In this document: positions 1-7,163 of the stretch, piece after piece
How positions within the stretch are numbered: position 1 is the first letter of the stretch
How the letters are laid out: every line of letters begins with the position of its first letter
DNA from: Calditrichota bacterium
GTDB lineage: Bacteria; Electryoneota; RPQS01
Direction: 5' to 3'
Assembly: GCA_020057985.1 (NCBI GenBank)
Contig: JAGVEU010000372.1
Span: 1-8,627 of the forward strand
Length of the DNA stretch: 8,627 nucleotides
Notes under the pieces: generated by a model
Told to the model about the DNA's origin: nothing
Databases searched by the model: none
The model's input: the letters and a program-made list of their open reading frames with translations, nothing else
Program-made: the position numbers and the translations under genes

Positions 1-606
1 GATGTAGTACATGTTGAGATCAACCTGCGCGTCAAAAACGCCGCCCGCCTGATTGTTGAATTGGGCGCCATTGTACGCATAGATTTCTCCGCTGCCTGTA
101 CAAATAGTCGTGCCGGAGTTGTTGATCGTAGATGAATTCAAGGTCTTGCTGCCTGTGGACTCGATATTCAGGAACGATCCCGAAAGGAGACTGATCGCTC
201 CACTTCCCGAGAAGCCTCCACCGGACCAATCCACCGTGCCTGCTATGGTGATCGCTCCCGAACCCAGCAACGATCCCGAAGCAAGCGAGAGAACGCCGTT
301 GACATTTACTTGCGAGGGACCGTTGATCGTCAAGGTAGAACCGTTGACCGACAGCGTCTGAGTTCCTCCGCTTCCTCCGAGGTCAAGACACTCAACATTT
401 GTACTCGCATCGAGAGCGACAACGTAAGTTCCGCTTAGAGTTATTTGAGCTGTGTCTGATGTACCCGGAACCTGTTGTGGGCTCCAGTTCGTAGCTGCGT
501 TCCAATCACCTCCAGAGGCGTTGGCCCAACTGATGTTCGCTGCGTTCACCTGCACCGCTCCGGCCAAGAAAAGACTCATGATCAAAGGAAAGCTCAACTG
601 TCTCAT
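1..606 (-). CDS. Secreted glycine/serine/asparagine-rich repeat protein, probable beta-helix or adhesin-like (partial, runs off left edge)
   Basis: An open frame reads from an ATG at 606 to the window edge without a stop, giving 202 residues; the C-terminus is missing. The start is supported by AGAGGTG at 611-617, six bases ahead of the ATG. Residues 1-22 form a signal peptide: MRQ, a hydrophobic core (LSFPLIMSLFLAGAV), then a cleavage site after VNA. The mature part opens with tryptophan-rich turns (ISWANASGGDWNAATNWSP), a motif I associate with bacterial secreted repeat proteins, then degenerate strands rich in G, S, T, N and V such as GSGAITIAG, SGSGAISLL and SLASGSLLGSG. These look like successive rungs of a parallel beta-helix, as in autotransporter-like, PEP-CTERM or adhesin-like proteins. 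No catalytic motif is visible. The product is probably exported and surface-associated or released. The family and anchoring signal cannot be named because the C-terminus lies outside the window. Confidence 0.75.
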   Translation of the reverse strand, partial: MRQLSFPLIMSLFLAGAVQVNAANISWANASGGDWNAATNWSPQQVPGTSDTAQITLSGTYVVALDASTNVECLDLGGSGGTQTLSVNGSTLTINGPSQVNVNGVLSLASGSLLGSGAITIAGTVDWSGGGFSGSGAISLLSGSFLNIESTGSKTLNSSTINNSGTTICTGSGEIYAYNGAQFNNQAGGVFDAQVDLNMYYI

Positions 607-610
607 GTCA

Positions 611-617
611 CACCTCT
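611..617 (-). promoter_or_regulatory. Ribosome binding site of the secreted repeat protein
   Basis: On the minus strand AGAGGTG lies just upstream of the ATG at 606, with the GAGG core six bases from the start codon. It fixes the start of an otherwise edge-truncated gene and agrees with the signal peptide that begins immediately at that ATG. Confidence 0.65.
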
Positions 618-647
618 ACTTGTTTTGCGCTGTGTATATCCATAATA

Positions 648-653
648 ATTATA
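648..653 (-). promoter_or_regulatory. Candidate -10 element for the secreted repeat protein
   Basis: A perfect TATAAT is present on the minus strand 42 bases ahead of the ATG at 606. It would give a start of transcription near 641 and a leader of about 35 bases carrying the AGAGGTG site. No good -35 hexamer sits 16-18 bases upstream, so the promoter may need an activator. A short inverted repeat (AGCTG-CTTA-CAGCT, 653-666) abuts the -10 element, and a longer one lies at 688-704. Only the hexamer is directly seen; promoter activity is inferred. Confidence 0.35.
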
Positions 654-687
654 GCTGCTTACAGCTCCGCTGCAGTCAGTAGAGCAA

Positions 688-704
688 GAGTCAACGCTTG
701 ACTC
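688..704. repeat. Inverted repeat GAGTCAA-CGC-TTGACTC, possible operator
   Basis: Two perfect 7-base arms are separated by three bases. The element lies about 35 bases upstream of the TATAAT candidate for the leftward gene, a position suited to a dimeric transcription factor. Its size and symmetry fit a regulator site better than a terminator, since no T tract follows on either strand. The regulator is not identifiable from the window. Confidence 0.35.
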
Positions 705-869
705 AGTCGAACAATAGAGTACAACTGCTATACAATAGACTTAATAAGATAGATCATGACCTGCACTGCTATCTATGTGCACAATAATGATGTATGCATC
801 TACTCCCACAAATCATAACATAATCAATATCTGTATTTTTGTCAAGAGTTTTCTGGTATTCCGAATGAA

Positions 870-898
870 TTATCATCTTCTGTTAATTGATGTATTAT
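870..898 (+). promoter_or_regulatory. Candidate sigma-70-type promoter for the M1 aminopeptidase gene
   Basis: TTATCA (870-875) and TATTAT (893-898) are separated by exactly 17 bases in the AT-rich part of the divergent region, giving 4/6 and 5/6 matches to the housekeeping consensus. Transcription would start near 905, leaving a leader of nearly 400 bases before the M1 start preferred here, or about 285 bases before the alternative start at 1191. Other promoters nearer the gene are not excluded. Confidence 0.35.
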
Positions 899-1298
899 AG
901 TAACTTGCATATTTCGGATAGGGTCAACATCATTGAAAGGACGTAGATAGAGGACAGATCGCTCGATTCCGATCTGAATCTTGAAGTGGATACTGGAGAG
1001 CGAAAGATCGGCCAATGTGGAATCAGGACTCCGTTAACTGGGATCAGCTTCGAGAGGCGTGCGCGGATATGTCGGCTTCGCAATGGCTTCTTGGCCATTT
1101 CGATTTGACAATTGGGAAAAAAACAGTAAATTAATAAGGAAGAGAAATCGTGACCGATCCACGGCAGAATCATGTACGAGCGGAGAGGTCATGAAAGTTA
1201 ACACCTCTTTGGCCGAAGAGGAAATCGTTCACCCTTCTGCTAGTTTTTGGATGAGAATTTGTTCGACTCAACGCCGAACTGAACTTTTGAGAGTAACC

Positions 1299-3071
1299 AT
1301 GTATAAAAACGACCCACATTCCTGTTGGCAAACAGATTCACCAAGGATCGAGCACATCACCCTTGATCTCGATGCAGATTTCGAGCGGCAAATTTTGAAG
1401 GGACACGCAGAGTATCGCTTTGATAGACCGCTCGATGACGAGTTGAAATTAGATACAAGGCAGCTCAACATTCACAGCGTATCAGCAATAGGTGCCGCTG
1501 AGTGCGGAGTGAGATACACTCTGGGAGAGGATGCGGGATTTCTTGGCAGGGTGCTAACTGTCAGCGGCGTTCGCGGGCTGAGCGTTCTCAGAATTGAGTA
1601 CTCCACGTCGCCGGATGCGAGTGCCCTTCAGTGGTTGAAACCGGAGCAAACTGCTGGGAAGAAATATCCATTCATGTTTAGCCAATGCCAGGCGATTCAT
1701 GCCCGCACGGTTTTTCCTTGTCAAGACACTCCAGCCGTTCGTTTTACTTATGAAGCAGCCCTGCGAGTCCCAGAGTCTCTGACTGTGGTGATGGCGGCAG
1801 AATCGCTTGGCTCCCAGCGCGAACATGGCAAGACCATCTGCAAGTTCCGCACGTCACTACCGATTCCTTCTTACCTCTTTGCACTTGCCGCGGGGAATCT
1901 CGTTTCAGAAGAATTAGGGTCACGCTCGCGGGTCTACGCGGAACCGGAAACAATCCAAGCTGCCAAGTGGGAATATGCGGAAGTGGATCGAATGCTCGAC
2001 TGTGCCGAGGGACTCTTTGGAGCGTACTTGTGGAATCGGTTCGATCTACTGCACATGCCGCCCTCGTTTCCCTATGGAGGCATGGAGAATCCGCGGTTGA
2101 CCTTTCTGACTCCAACACTCATCGCGGGTGATCGCTCGTTAGTCTCGGTGGTTGCACACGAACTTGCTCACTCGTGGACTGGAAATCTTGTTACCAATGC
2201 GACATGGCAGGATTTCTGGTTGAATGAGGGATTCACAGTCTATGCCGAGCGGAGAATTATCGAGGCGATGTACGGCGAAGAGATGGCAAATCTGCATTCT
2301 GTGAATGGACGGACGGCTCTTAATGTGTCCATCGCAGATTTTGGCGAGAATTCACCCTTCACCAAACTGAAAACCGATCTCAATGGAGTTGATCCCGACG
2401 CGGTTTTCTCTTCGGTGCCATACGAGAAGGGATACCTTCTGTTAGTGGCGATTGAGCGAGTGGTTGGTCGAGCAGAGTTTGATCGCTTTCTGAAGGCCTA
2501 TATTCATGAGTTCAGCTTTCAATCTCTGACGACTGAGGAGCTGATGCAGTACATGAAAACACAACTTAAGGGAATTGAGAAAAAGATCCCGCTTAATGAC
2601 TGGATCTATAAGTCCGGGGTGCCGCAAGACGCGCCACAATTTCGCTCGCGTCTCATAGATGAGGTGGCGGATGTTCGCGCGAAGTGGGACAATGGAGCGA
2701 GGGATTTACAGACTGCCATCAAGAATTGGTCAGTTCAACAAAAAGTTCTATTCCTCGAAAATCTGCCTCGACTGCTTAGCACGGAAGATTGCAGTAAGCT
2801 GGACTCTCTATTCGAGTTATCCAAGACGCGTAATTGCGAGATCAAGGTTCCTTGGCTGTGCATCGCAGCAGCAAGCAGTTATCAACCCGCCTTTTCTGCA
2901 ATCAGTGAGTTCCTTGGGGAAGTCGGACGTGGAAAATACCTCAGACCGTTATTCAAAGCGCTGTTTCGCAATCCTGATACAAGACAACTGGCGTTTGATC
3001 TGTTTGCGAAATTCGGGGAACGCTATCACTCGGTCGGGCAAGCCGCAGTGCAGCGCATTCTTGCCGGCTGA
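1299..3071 (+). CDS. M1 family zinc aminopeptidase, leukotriene A4 hydrolase-like
   Basis: The 590-residue product matches the whole length of the LTA4H-type M1 aminopeptidases (human enzyme about 611). With the start at 1299, residues 1-200 form the N-terminal beta domain, with the conserved stretch around SQCQAIHARTVFPCQDTP. The catalytic domain carries the substrate-binding GGMEN at 260-264 and the zinc motif HELAH (287-291) plus E310 in WLNEGF. Y375 in SSVPYEKG is the expected transition-state tyrosine. The C-terminal helical domain has R544 and K546 in GRGK, matching the residues that bind the peptide carboxylate in LTA4H. The position of human Tyr378 is F370. The enzyme should release N-terminal residues from short peptides. 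No signal peptide precedes the homologous region, so it is probably cytosolic. The start is uncertain: the frame stays open upstream, with an ATG at 1191 (GGAG five bases before it) and another at 1059. The 1299 ATG was chosen because homology begins there. Epoxide hydrolase activity is not implied. Confidence 0.93.
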   Translation: MYKNDPHSCWQTDSPRIEHITLDLDADFERQILKGHAEYRFDRPLDDELKLDTRQLNIHSVSAIGAAECGVRYTLGEDAGFLGRVLTVSGVRGLSVLRIEYSTSPDASALQWLKPEQTAGKKYPFMFSQCQAIHARTVFPCQDTPAVRFTYEAALRVPESLTVVMAAESLGSQREHGKTICKFRTSLPIPSYLFALAAGNLVSEELGSRSRVYAEPETIQAAKWEYAEVDRMLDCAEGLFGAYLWNRFDLLHMPPSFPYGGMENPRLTFLTPTLIAGDRSLVSVVAHELAHSWTGNLVTNATWQDFWLNEGFTVYAERRIIEAMYGEEMANLHSVNGRTALNVSIADFGENSPFTKLKTDLNGVDPDAVFSSVPYEKGYLLLVAIERVVGRAEFDRFLKAYIHEFSFQSLTTEELMQYMKTQLKGIEKKIPLNDWIYKSGVPQDAPQFRSRLIDEVADVRAKWDNGARDLQTAIKNWSVQQKVLFLENLPRLLSTEDCSKLDSLFELSKTRNCEIKVPWLCIAAASSYQPAFSAISEFLGEVGRGKYLRPLFKALFRNPDTRQLAFDLFAKFGERYHSVGQAAVQRILAG

Positions 3072-3104
3072 AATTCTGCCATTAATCGGGAAAAACTTAT
3101 AGCG

Positions 3105-3135
3105 AAATGGGACACGTGAATTGCGTGTCCCATTT
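3105..3135. terminator. Bidirectional intrinsic terminator between convergent genes
   Basis: A perfect 12-bp stem (AAATGGGACACG with CGTGTCCCATTT) encloses a 7-base loop. It lies 33 bases after the M1 stop codon on the plus strand and 22 bases after the Xaa-Pro aminopeptidase stop on the minus strand. The outer A/T pairs supply a short T run on each strand: TTTT on plus, TTT followed further on by TTTTT on minus. One hairpin therefore likely ends both transcripts. Confidence 0.72.
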
Positions 3136-3157
3136 TCTATGCGGGCATTTGCAAATG

Positions 3158-4993
3158 TCAAATTGGTCGAGTAGCTCTCGTAAGCCATCCGGCTTCAGCA
3201 CTACTTAAGAATGGTGTGAGTGTCTTCCGAACGCGCACGTGGTACTTGTTCAGGTAGTCAATCTCCTCCGAACTCATCAACTTTTTGTCCACGAGTTTTA
3301 TGTCAATCGGGCAAAGAGTCAGTATCTCAAATTTATGGAACGTCGTTCCCCCCTTGGATTTCTTCTTGTCCTCAACGACATAGACCAGGTTCTCAGTGCG
3401 AATCCCATAGGCGCCGACCTTGTAGAATCCGGGTTCGTTTGATGTGATCATTCCGGGCACCAAAGCAACATCTGTGGCTGCGGCTGGAGAGATGCGATGT
3501 GGCCCTTCGTGGACGCAAAGGTATGAGCCTACGCCGTGTCCCGTTCCATGGCCATAGTTTAGGCCCACTTCCCACAATGGTTTTCGAGCGAGGATGTCCA
3601 ATTGCTTTCCTGATGTGCCGGCGGGAAATGAGGCCATTGACAGCGCGATATGACCACGCAGGACTCTGGTGAAATGCTCCTTCTGCTCCGCCGTTGGTTT
3701 TCCAAGGCTGATGGTTCTTGTGATGTCAGTGGTGCCGTCTTTATACTGTGCGCCGGAATCGAGCAGGAAGATCCCCTGTTCGCGTAACCTGACATTTGTC
3801 TTGGGCGTAGAGGCATAGTGAATAATCGCGCCATGCGCGCCATAACCGGCAATCGTCTCGAAGCTTAATCCTCTGAAGAGATCATTCTGAGCGCGGAACT
3901 CCTCCAGTTTCTCTGCTGCGGAAATTTCAGAAATGTTGGCCCTCGATATGTTCTCATCGAGCCAGTAGAGAAATTTCACCATGGCCGCACCATCCCGTAC
4001 GTGCGCCTCTTGTCCTCCCATCAGTTGCACCTGATTCTTGACAGCCTTGAACATCACAATCGGTGATTCCTTCATCAGCAACTTGCAGCCATTCGCGAGA
4101 ATGTCCACCATTTGCTGACTGGCTGTTGAACTGTCCACCCAGACACTGATATCGGGCTTGCGCAGTTCACGCAGTTCTTTCGAAAATCTCTCGTAGTCAC
4201 GAAATTCGACAAGCTTTCCGAAGGATTTTCGCAGTTTAGGCGATACCTTTTCCAAGTCGGTATAGACGACCGCTGTGCGATCGGTCACGATCGCATAGGC
4301 GATAACCACTGGATTGTATTGGACGTCTGATCCGCGGATGTTAAACAACCACGCTATTGAATCAAGAGTCGAGATTACGTGCGCTTTTGCACCCGCCTCG
4401 CTCATGGCTTTACGCAGTCGCTTCAGCTTGTTCTGACAACTTTCGCCTGCATACTTCACTTCATGAATAGTGATTGCACCCTTCGGCGCGGCGGGATGAT
4501 CCTTCCACAGCTTGTCAACAAGATTATCCTCCACGCTAACCAGCTCAAGTCCACGCTCTCTCAAACTTGATTGCACACTCTGGAACTGCTTGCACGATAA
4601 CACCTGCAGATCTACGCCAATCTTGCTGCCCTTTCCAAGCACATTGTTCAGCCAATCGCTAAACGTTGGAGTGGAAGGCTCACCCAACTTCATCAAACTG
4701 ATTCCGCTGCCGGCAAGTTGCTGCTGTGCCTGCAGGAAATATCGGGAGTCGGTCCAGAGGGCGGCCTTGGTTGAAGTGACAATGACGTCACCGGCAGAAC
4801 CGGTGAAGCCGCTGATCCACTCTCTGCGACGCCAGAAATCGGGTACGTATTCGCTCTGATGCGGATCTGTGCTTGGAATTATGTAGGCATGAATATTCCT
4901 CTGCTTCATCAGAACGCGCAGTCCGGAAATCCGCGACTTGGCATCCATGAGTACAGCGGTTGATTTCTTGCCACGTGAGACTGGCTTTTTCAT
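3158..4993 (-). CDS. Xaa-Pro aminopeptidase, M24B family, three-domain type
   Basis: This 611-residue metallopeptidase removes an N-terminal residue that precedes proline. Two creatinase-like N-terminal domains occupy about residues 20-155 and 160-325, and the pita-bread M24 catalytic domain about 330-545, followed by a C-terminal M24_C-like tail to 611. All five metal ligands are visible: D412 (LLDSGAQY), D423 (TTDITRT), H486 (GHGTGHGVG), E520 (SNEPGFY) and E534 (IRTENLVYV). The accessory histidines H392, H482 and H495 are also present. Length and order match the eukaryotic APP1/XPNPEP1 type (about 620) rather than the 440-residue E. coli PepP. There is no signal peptide, so it is likely cytosolic and dimeric with two Mn or similar metals. 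Its ATG overlaps the transporter stop (ATGA), and its GGGAGGT site lies inside the transporter gene. Co-translation with the importer suggests it digests incoming proline-containing peptides. The subfamily is secure; the preferred substrate is not. Confidence 0.96.
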   Translation of the reverse strand: MKKPVSRGKKSTAVLMDAKSRISGLRVLMKQRNIHAYIIPSTDPHQSEYVPDFWRRREWISGFTGSAGDVIVTSTKAALWTDSRYFLQAQQQLAGSGISLMKLGEPSTPTFSDWLNNVLGKGSKIGVDLQVLSCKQFQSVQSSLRERGLELVSVEDNLVDKLWKDHPAAPKGAITIHEVKYAGESCQNKLKRLRKAMSEAGAKAHVISTLDSIAWLFNIRGSDVQYNPVVIAYAIVTDRTAVVYTDLEKVSPKLRKSFGKLVEFRDYERFSKELRELRKPDISVWVDSSTASQQMVDILANGCKLLMKESPIVMFKAVKNQVQLMGGQEAHVRDGAAMVKFLYWLDENISRANISEISAAEKLEEFRAQNDLFRGLSFETIAGYGAHGAIIHYASTPKTNVRLREQGIFLLDSGAQYKDGTTDITRTISLGKPTAEQKEHFTRVLRGHIALSMASFPAGTSGKQLDILARKPLWEVGLNYGHGTGHGVGSYLCVHEGPHRISPAAATDVALVPGMITSNEPGFYKVGAYGIRTENLVYVVEDKKKSKGGTTFHKFEILTLCPIDIKLVDKKLMSSEEIDYLNKYHVRVRKTLTPFLSSAEAGWLTRATRPI

Positions 4994-7098
4994 TCCATAC
5001 CTCCCTTACGCAGCACTGTGCGATCAAAGACAATGAGAATCACAGCGGTGATGAGTCCAAGCCCACCAAAGATGAGCCACATGATGTCCGGCCTACCCGC
5101 ATCTCTGGCCAGCGCACCATAGAGTTCACCGGAGAGCCTTCCACCAAAGATATTTCCGAGAGCCACCGCCCAAAAATAATACCCCATATACATTGCCACC
5201 TTTTGTTTCGGAGCGATGCGACCGACGTACTCCTGACTCTTGGGAGACGCAATCATCTCTCCAAAAGCAAAGATCGTAATCGCGAGTGTGACCAACCACC
5301 CCGTGTAGGTCCAAGCCGCCATGCCGATGCCCACGGCGGCGATAACAATTCCAATGACCATCGCGGTCAGTGGAGCAATGAAGCCAATCAGCCAGCTTAT
5401 CAAGACTTGGAAAATGACAATAGCTCCCGCATCAATGTTAATAATGTACTCGGGGTTAACCTGACGATATTCTTCAGCGAAAGCATGTGCCTGATCCTTG
5501 ACCGCTCTGGGAACCGAAAACACCACACCCGCGAGCAAGTAAGACATTTGTTGCTCATCCAACTTTCTCGCTTTCTGAACAGAGTCTATTCTGCCTGCAA
5601 TGTTTGCCGAGAAATACGAGTATGGCTTGCCAGTGTTGTTATTTCCAAGGCTCTCTGATGGATACAGCTCCGAAACCTGTTTGTCAAGGAATCCGGCAAT
5701 GACATCTTGCGAAGTTTTCTCGGCAGGCACGGATTTCAATTGATCCAGTAGTGCCTTCCCTTTACCGGTGTCTTTAAGCGGAAGAGACTCAAGCGGAATT
5801 GCGCTCATGGATCTCAGGAGGGCATCCGCCGGAACTCGTACCTTGAAATCGTAGAGCGAGCGGACAAAGGGCTTGATATCTTGATCGGTCAGTTTCAGTG
5901 TTGCCGAGTTGATTGTCTCTGCTCGTTCATTGCCGCGAATGGTGTCAAACGCAGCCAAGTAAGTGCCATCCTGCAGAGCTTTCATGCGAGCGTTGAGTGT
6001 ATTGCCGTGCTCAACAACGAACTGGCCGACTTGTTCGCCCAATAGATCCTCGTTAACAGCAGCAAGGTCGCGAGCGAATTCCTCCCCAAACCAGTTGCGA
6101 GCGGTGACCACCATGTCATTGGTCTCGACGAAATCGCGTATGAATTCCGGGTGCGTGAGGAAGATCTGATTAAACGATGTCCAGAAGCCGGAGAGAATCA
6201 AGAGATATAGAGCAAACTTCCAGTTACCGACGCGCATGGGAGCGCTCAGTCCAGTGGATTTCTTGCCAATTTTGCTTTCACGCGCTCGCAACAGAATGTC
6301 TATCAGCATGTTGAGGATGATCCAGCCGGCTGAAGTCAAGCCGATCATGGTCCAAGTGAACCGTCTGCCTCCAATCATGAACAGAATAAGTATGCCGAAA
6401 ATCATGATGAAGAAACGGCCGTTGCCAAGCACCTCGACAAGCCCCGACAGCACTTGCTTGATGCTTCGCTTCTGTGTGCCAGCGGCTTCGGTAGTCGGTT
6501 CTTTGTAAAAGAATAGTAGCCAGATGAAGTTACACGCAATCCAAAACGACGAGGCAAGGAAAACGTAGTTCCAACCGTATTTGACCCGGACAATACCTGC
6601 GACGACCGGCCCGACGAAACCGCCGACGTTTACCATCATGTAGAAAATCCCAAATCCCATGGAGGAATTGGTTTCGTCCGTAGTGCGCGCAACAGTTCCA
6701 ACCACAACAGGCTTGAAAATCGCAGCGCCGACGGCCACAAACAGAAACGCAATAAAGAATCCGCCGAAGGTAGTGAATTGCCCAAGTAAATAGTAGGCAG
6801 GTACGAGAGTGGAATAGGCGATGATGAAGGTCTTCTTGTAGCCGAATCGGTCACCGAGGGCTCCGAACAAGACCGGCAGCAGATAGAGGATAAATGGAAC
6901 GATACCCTGTAGAGTGCCACGCTGCTCGGAGGTGAATCCGAGAGCGCCTTCCGAAACCGAGCCGGTGATGTACAAGCTGGATACGGCGAAGAAACCGTAC
7001 CATGCCAACCGCTCGAAGATCTCCATCGTGTTCGCAACCCAGAAACTCTGAGGGAACTTTGAACGAGCTTTCTTGCCTGACGAGGATGTTGAGGTCAT
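4990..7098 (-). CDS. POT/PTR2 family proton-coupled di/tripeptide transporter with large internal insertion
   Basis: The 702-residue inner-membrane protein carries the diagnostic POT motifs. These are ExxER at 26-30 in TM1 (EIFERLAWYG), used in proton coupling; the PTR2 signature FYxxxNxG at 152-159 (FYMMVNVGG); the FW..FNQ motif of TM7 (305-311); and the TM10 glutamate E614 in FGEMIASPKSQEYVG, followed by IAPKQKVAMYMGYYF. TM1-TM6 span about 20-197, the two extra bacterial helices HA-HB about 226-270, TM7 293-313, and TM8-TM12 about 556-692. Typical bacterial members have about 500 residues. The excess is a hydrophilic stretch at about 315-550 between TM7 and TM8, predicted periplasmic from an N-in topology. 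It should import di- and tripeptides with protons, but the insertion could alter substrate or partner choice. The start has only a weak GAAAGAA site (7104-7110). The next gene begins within its stop codon; AMP nucleosidase ends 65 bases upstream. The family is certain; substrate range is inferred. Confidence 0.95.
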   Translation of the reverse strand: MTSTSSSGKKARSKFPQSFWVANTMEIFERLAWYGFFAVSSLYITGSVSEGALGFTSEQRGTLQGIVPFILYLLPVLFGALGDRFGYKKTFIIAYSTLVPAYYLLGQFTTFGGFFIAFLFVAVGAAIFKPVVVGTVARTTDETNSSMGFGIFYMMVNVGGFVGPVVAGIVRVKYGWNYVFLASSFWIACNFIWLLFFYKEPTTEAAGTQKRSIKQVLSGLVEVLGNGRFFIMIFGILILFMIGGRRFTWTMIGLTSAGWIILNMLIDILLRARESKIGKKSTGLSAPMRVGNWKFALYLLILSGFWTSFNQIFLTHPEFIRDFVETNDMVVTARNWFGEEFARDLAAVNEDLLGEQVGQFVVEHGNTLNARMKALQDGTYLAAFDTIRGNERAETINSATLKLTDQDIKPFVRSLYDFKVRVPADALLRSMSAIPLESLPLKDTGKGKALLDQLKSVPAEKTSQDVIAGFLDKQVSELYPSESLGNNNTGKPYSYFSANIAGRIDSVQKARKLDEQQMSYLLAGVVFSVPRAVKDQAHAFAEEYRQVNPEYIINIDAGAIVIFQVLISWLIGFIAPLTAMVIGIVIAAVGIGMAAWTYTGWLVTLAITIFAFGEMIASPKSQEYVGRIAPKQKVAMYMGYYFWAVALGNIFGGRLSGELYGALARDAGRPDIMWLIFGGLGLITAVILIVFDRTVLRKGGME
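4999..5005 (-). promoter_or_regulatory. Ribosome binding site GGGAGGT of the Xaa-Pro aminopeptidase, inside the transporter gene
   Basis: The strong Shine-Dalgarno sequence lies within the last codons of the POT transporter (encoding the Gly-Gly of its RKGGME end), with the GGAGG core six bases from the aminopeptidase ATG at 4993. With the 4-base ATGA overlap at 4990-4993 it indicates translational coupling and decides the start codon. Confidence 0.85.
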
Positions 7099-7163
7099 GT
7101 GCGTTCTTTCATGTGGGAAGTGAGTCTAACGCTTTCTCACAGCGAGTGAGTGAAGATGGAATA

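Larger units (their letters stand above)
607..1298. other. Divergent intergenic region between secreted protein and M1 aminopeptidase genes
   Basis: These 692 bases hold no long gene I can support. The part from 640 to 900 is clearly AT-rich and carries the candidate promoters of both flanking genes and the 688-704 inverted repeat. From about 905 to 1298 the composition becomes more gene-like. There a frame from ATG 1015 to TAA 1134 encodes 39 residues (MWNQDSVNWDQLREACADMS at its start). It is followed by a GTG frame at 1150-1194 encoding 14 residues, whose TGA overlaps an ATG at 1191. The 1191 ATG is in frame with the M1 peptidase. A run of seven A lies at 1117-1123 and a 6-bp hairpin (CCTCTT/AAGAGG) at 1204-1221. 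I recognise no family in the short frames; they could be leader peptides, gene remnants or chance. Confidence 0.5.

Noticed and set aside
1744..2118. Minus-strand frame of 124 codons inside the M1 gene
   Set aside because: It lies antisense to the conserved GGMEN-containing catalytic domain; the sense frame explains the sequence fully.
4960..5658. Long plus-strand frame of 232 codons opposite the transporter gene
   Set aside because: It is antisense to a strongly supported POT coding region, and its translation is polar, low in recognisable motifs and typical of a shadow frame.
7095..7112. Five-codon frame (MKERT) whose stop overlaps the transporter start by ATGA
   Set aside because: It has no ribosome binding site and is too short to distinguish from chance; the weak GAAAGAA within it is more likely the transporter's own ribosome site.
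7110..7160. Small inverted repeat CTCAC-AGCGA-GTGAG between amn and the transporter as a terminator
   Set aside because: The stem is only five base pairs and no T tract follows on the minus strand.
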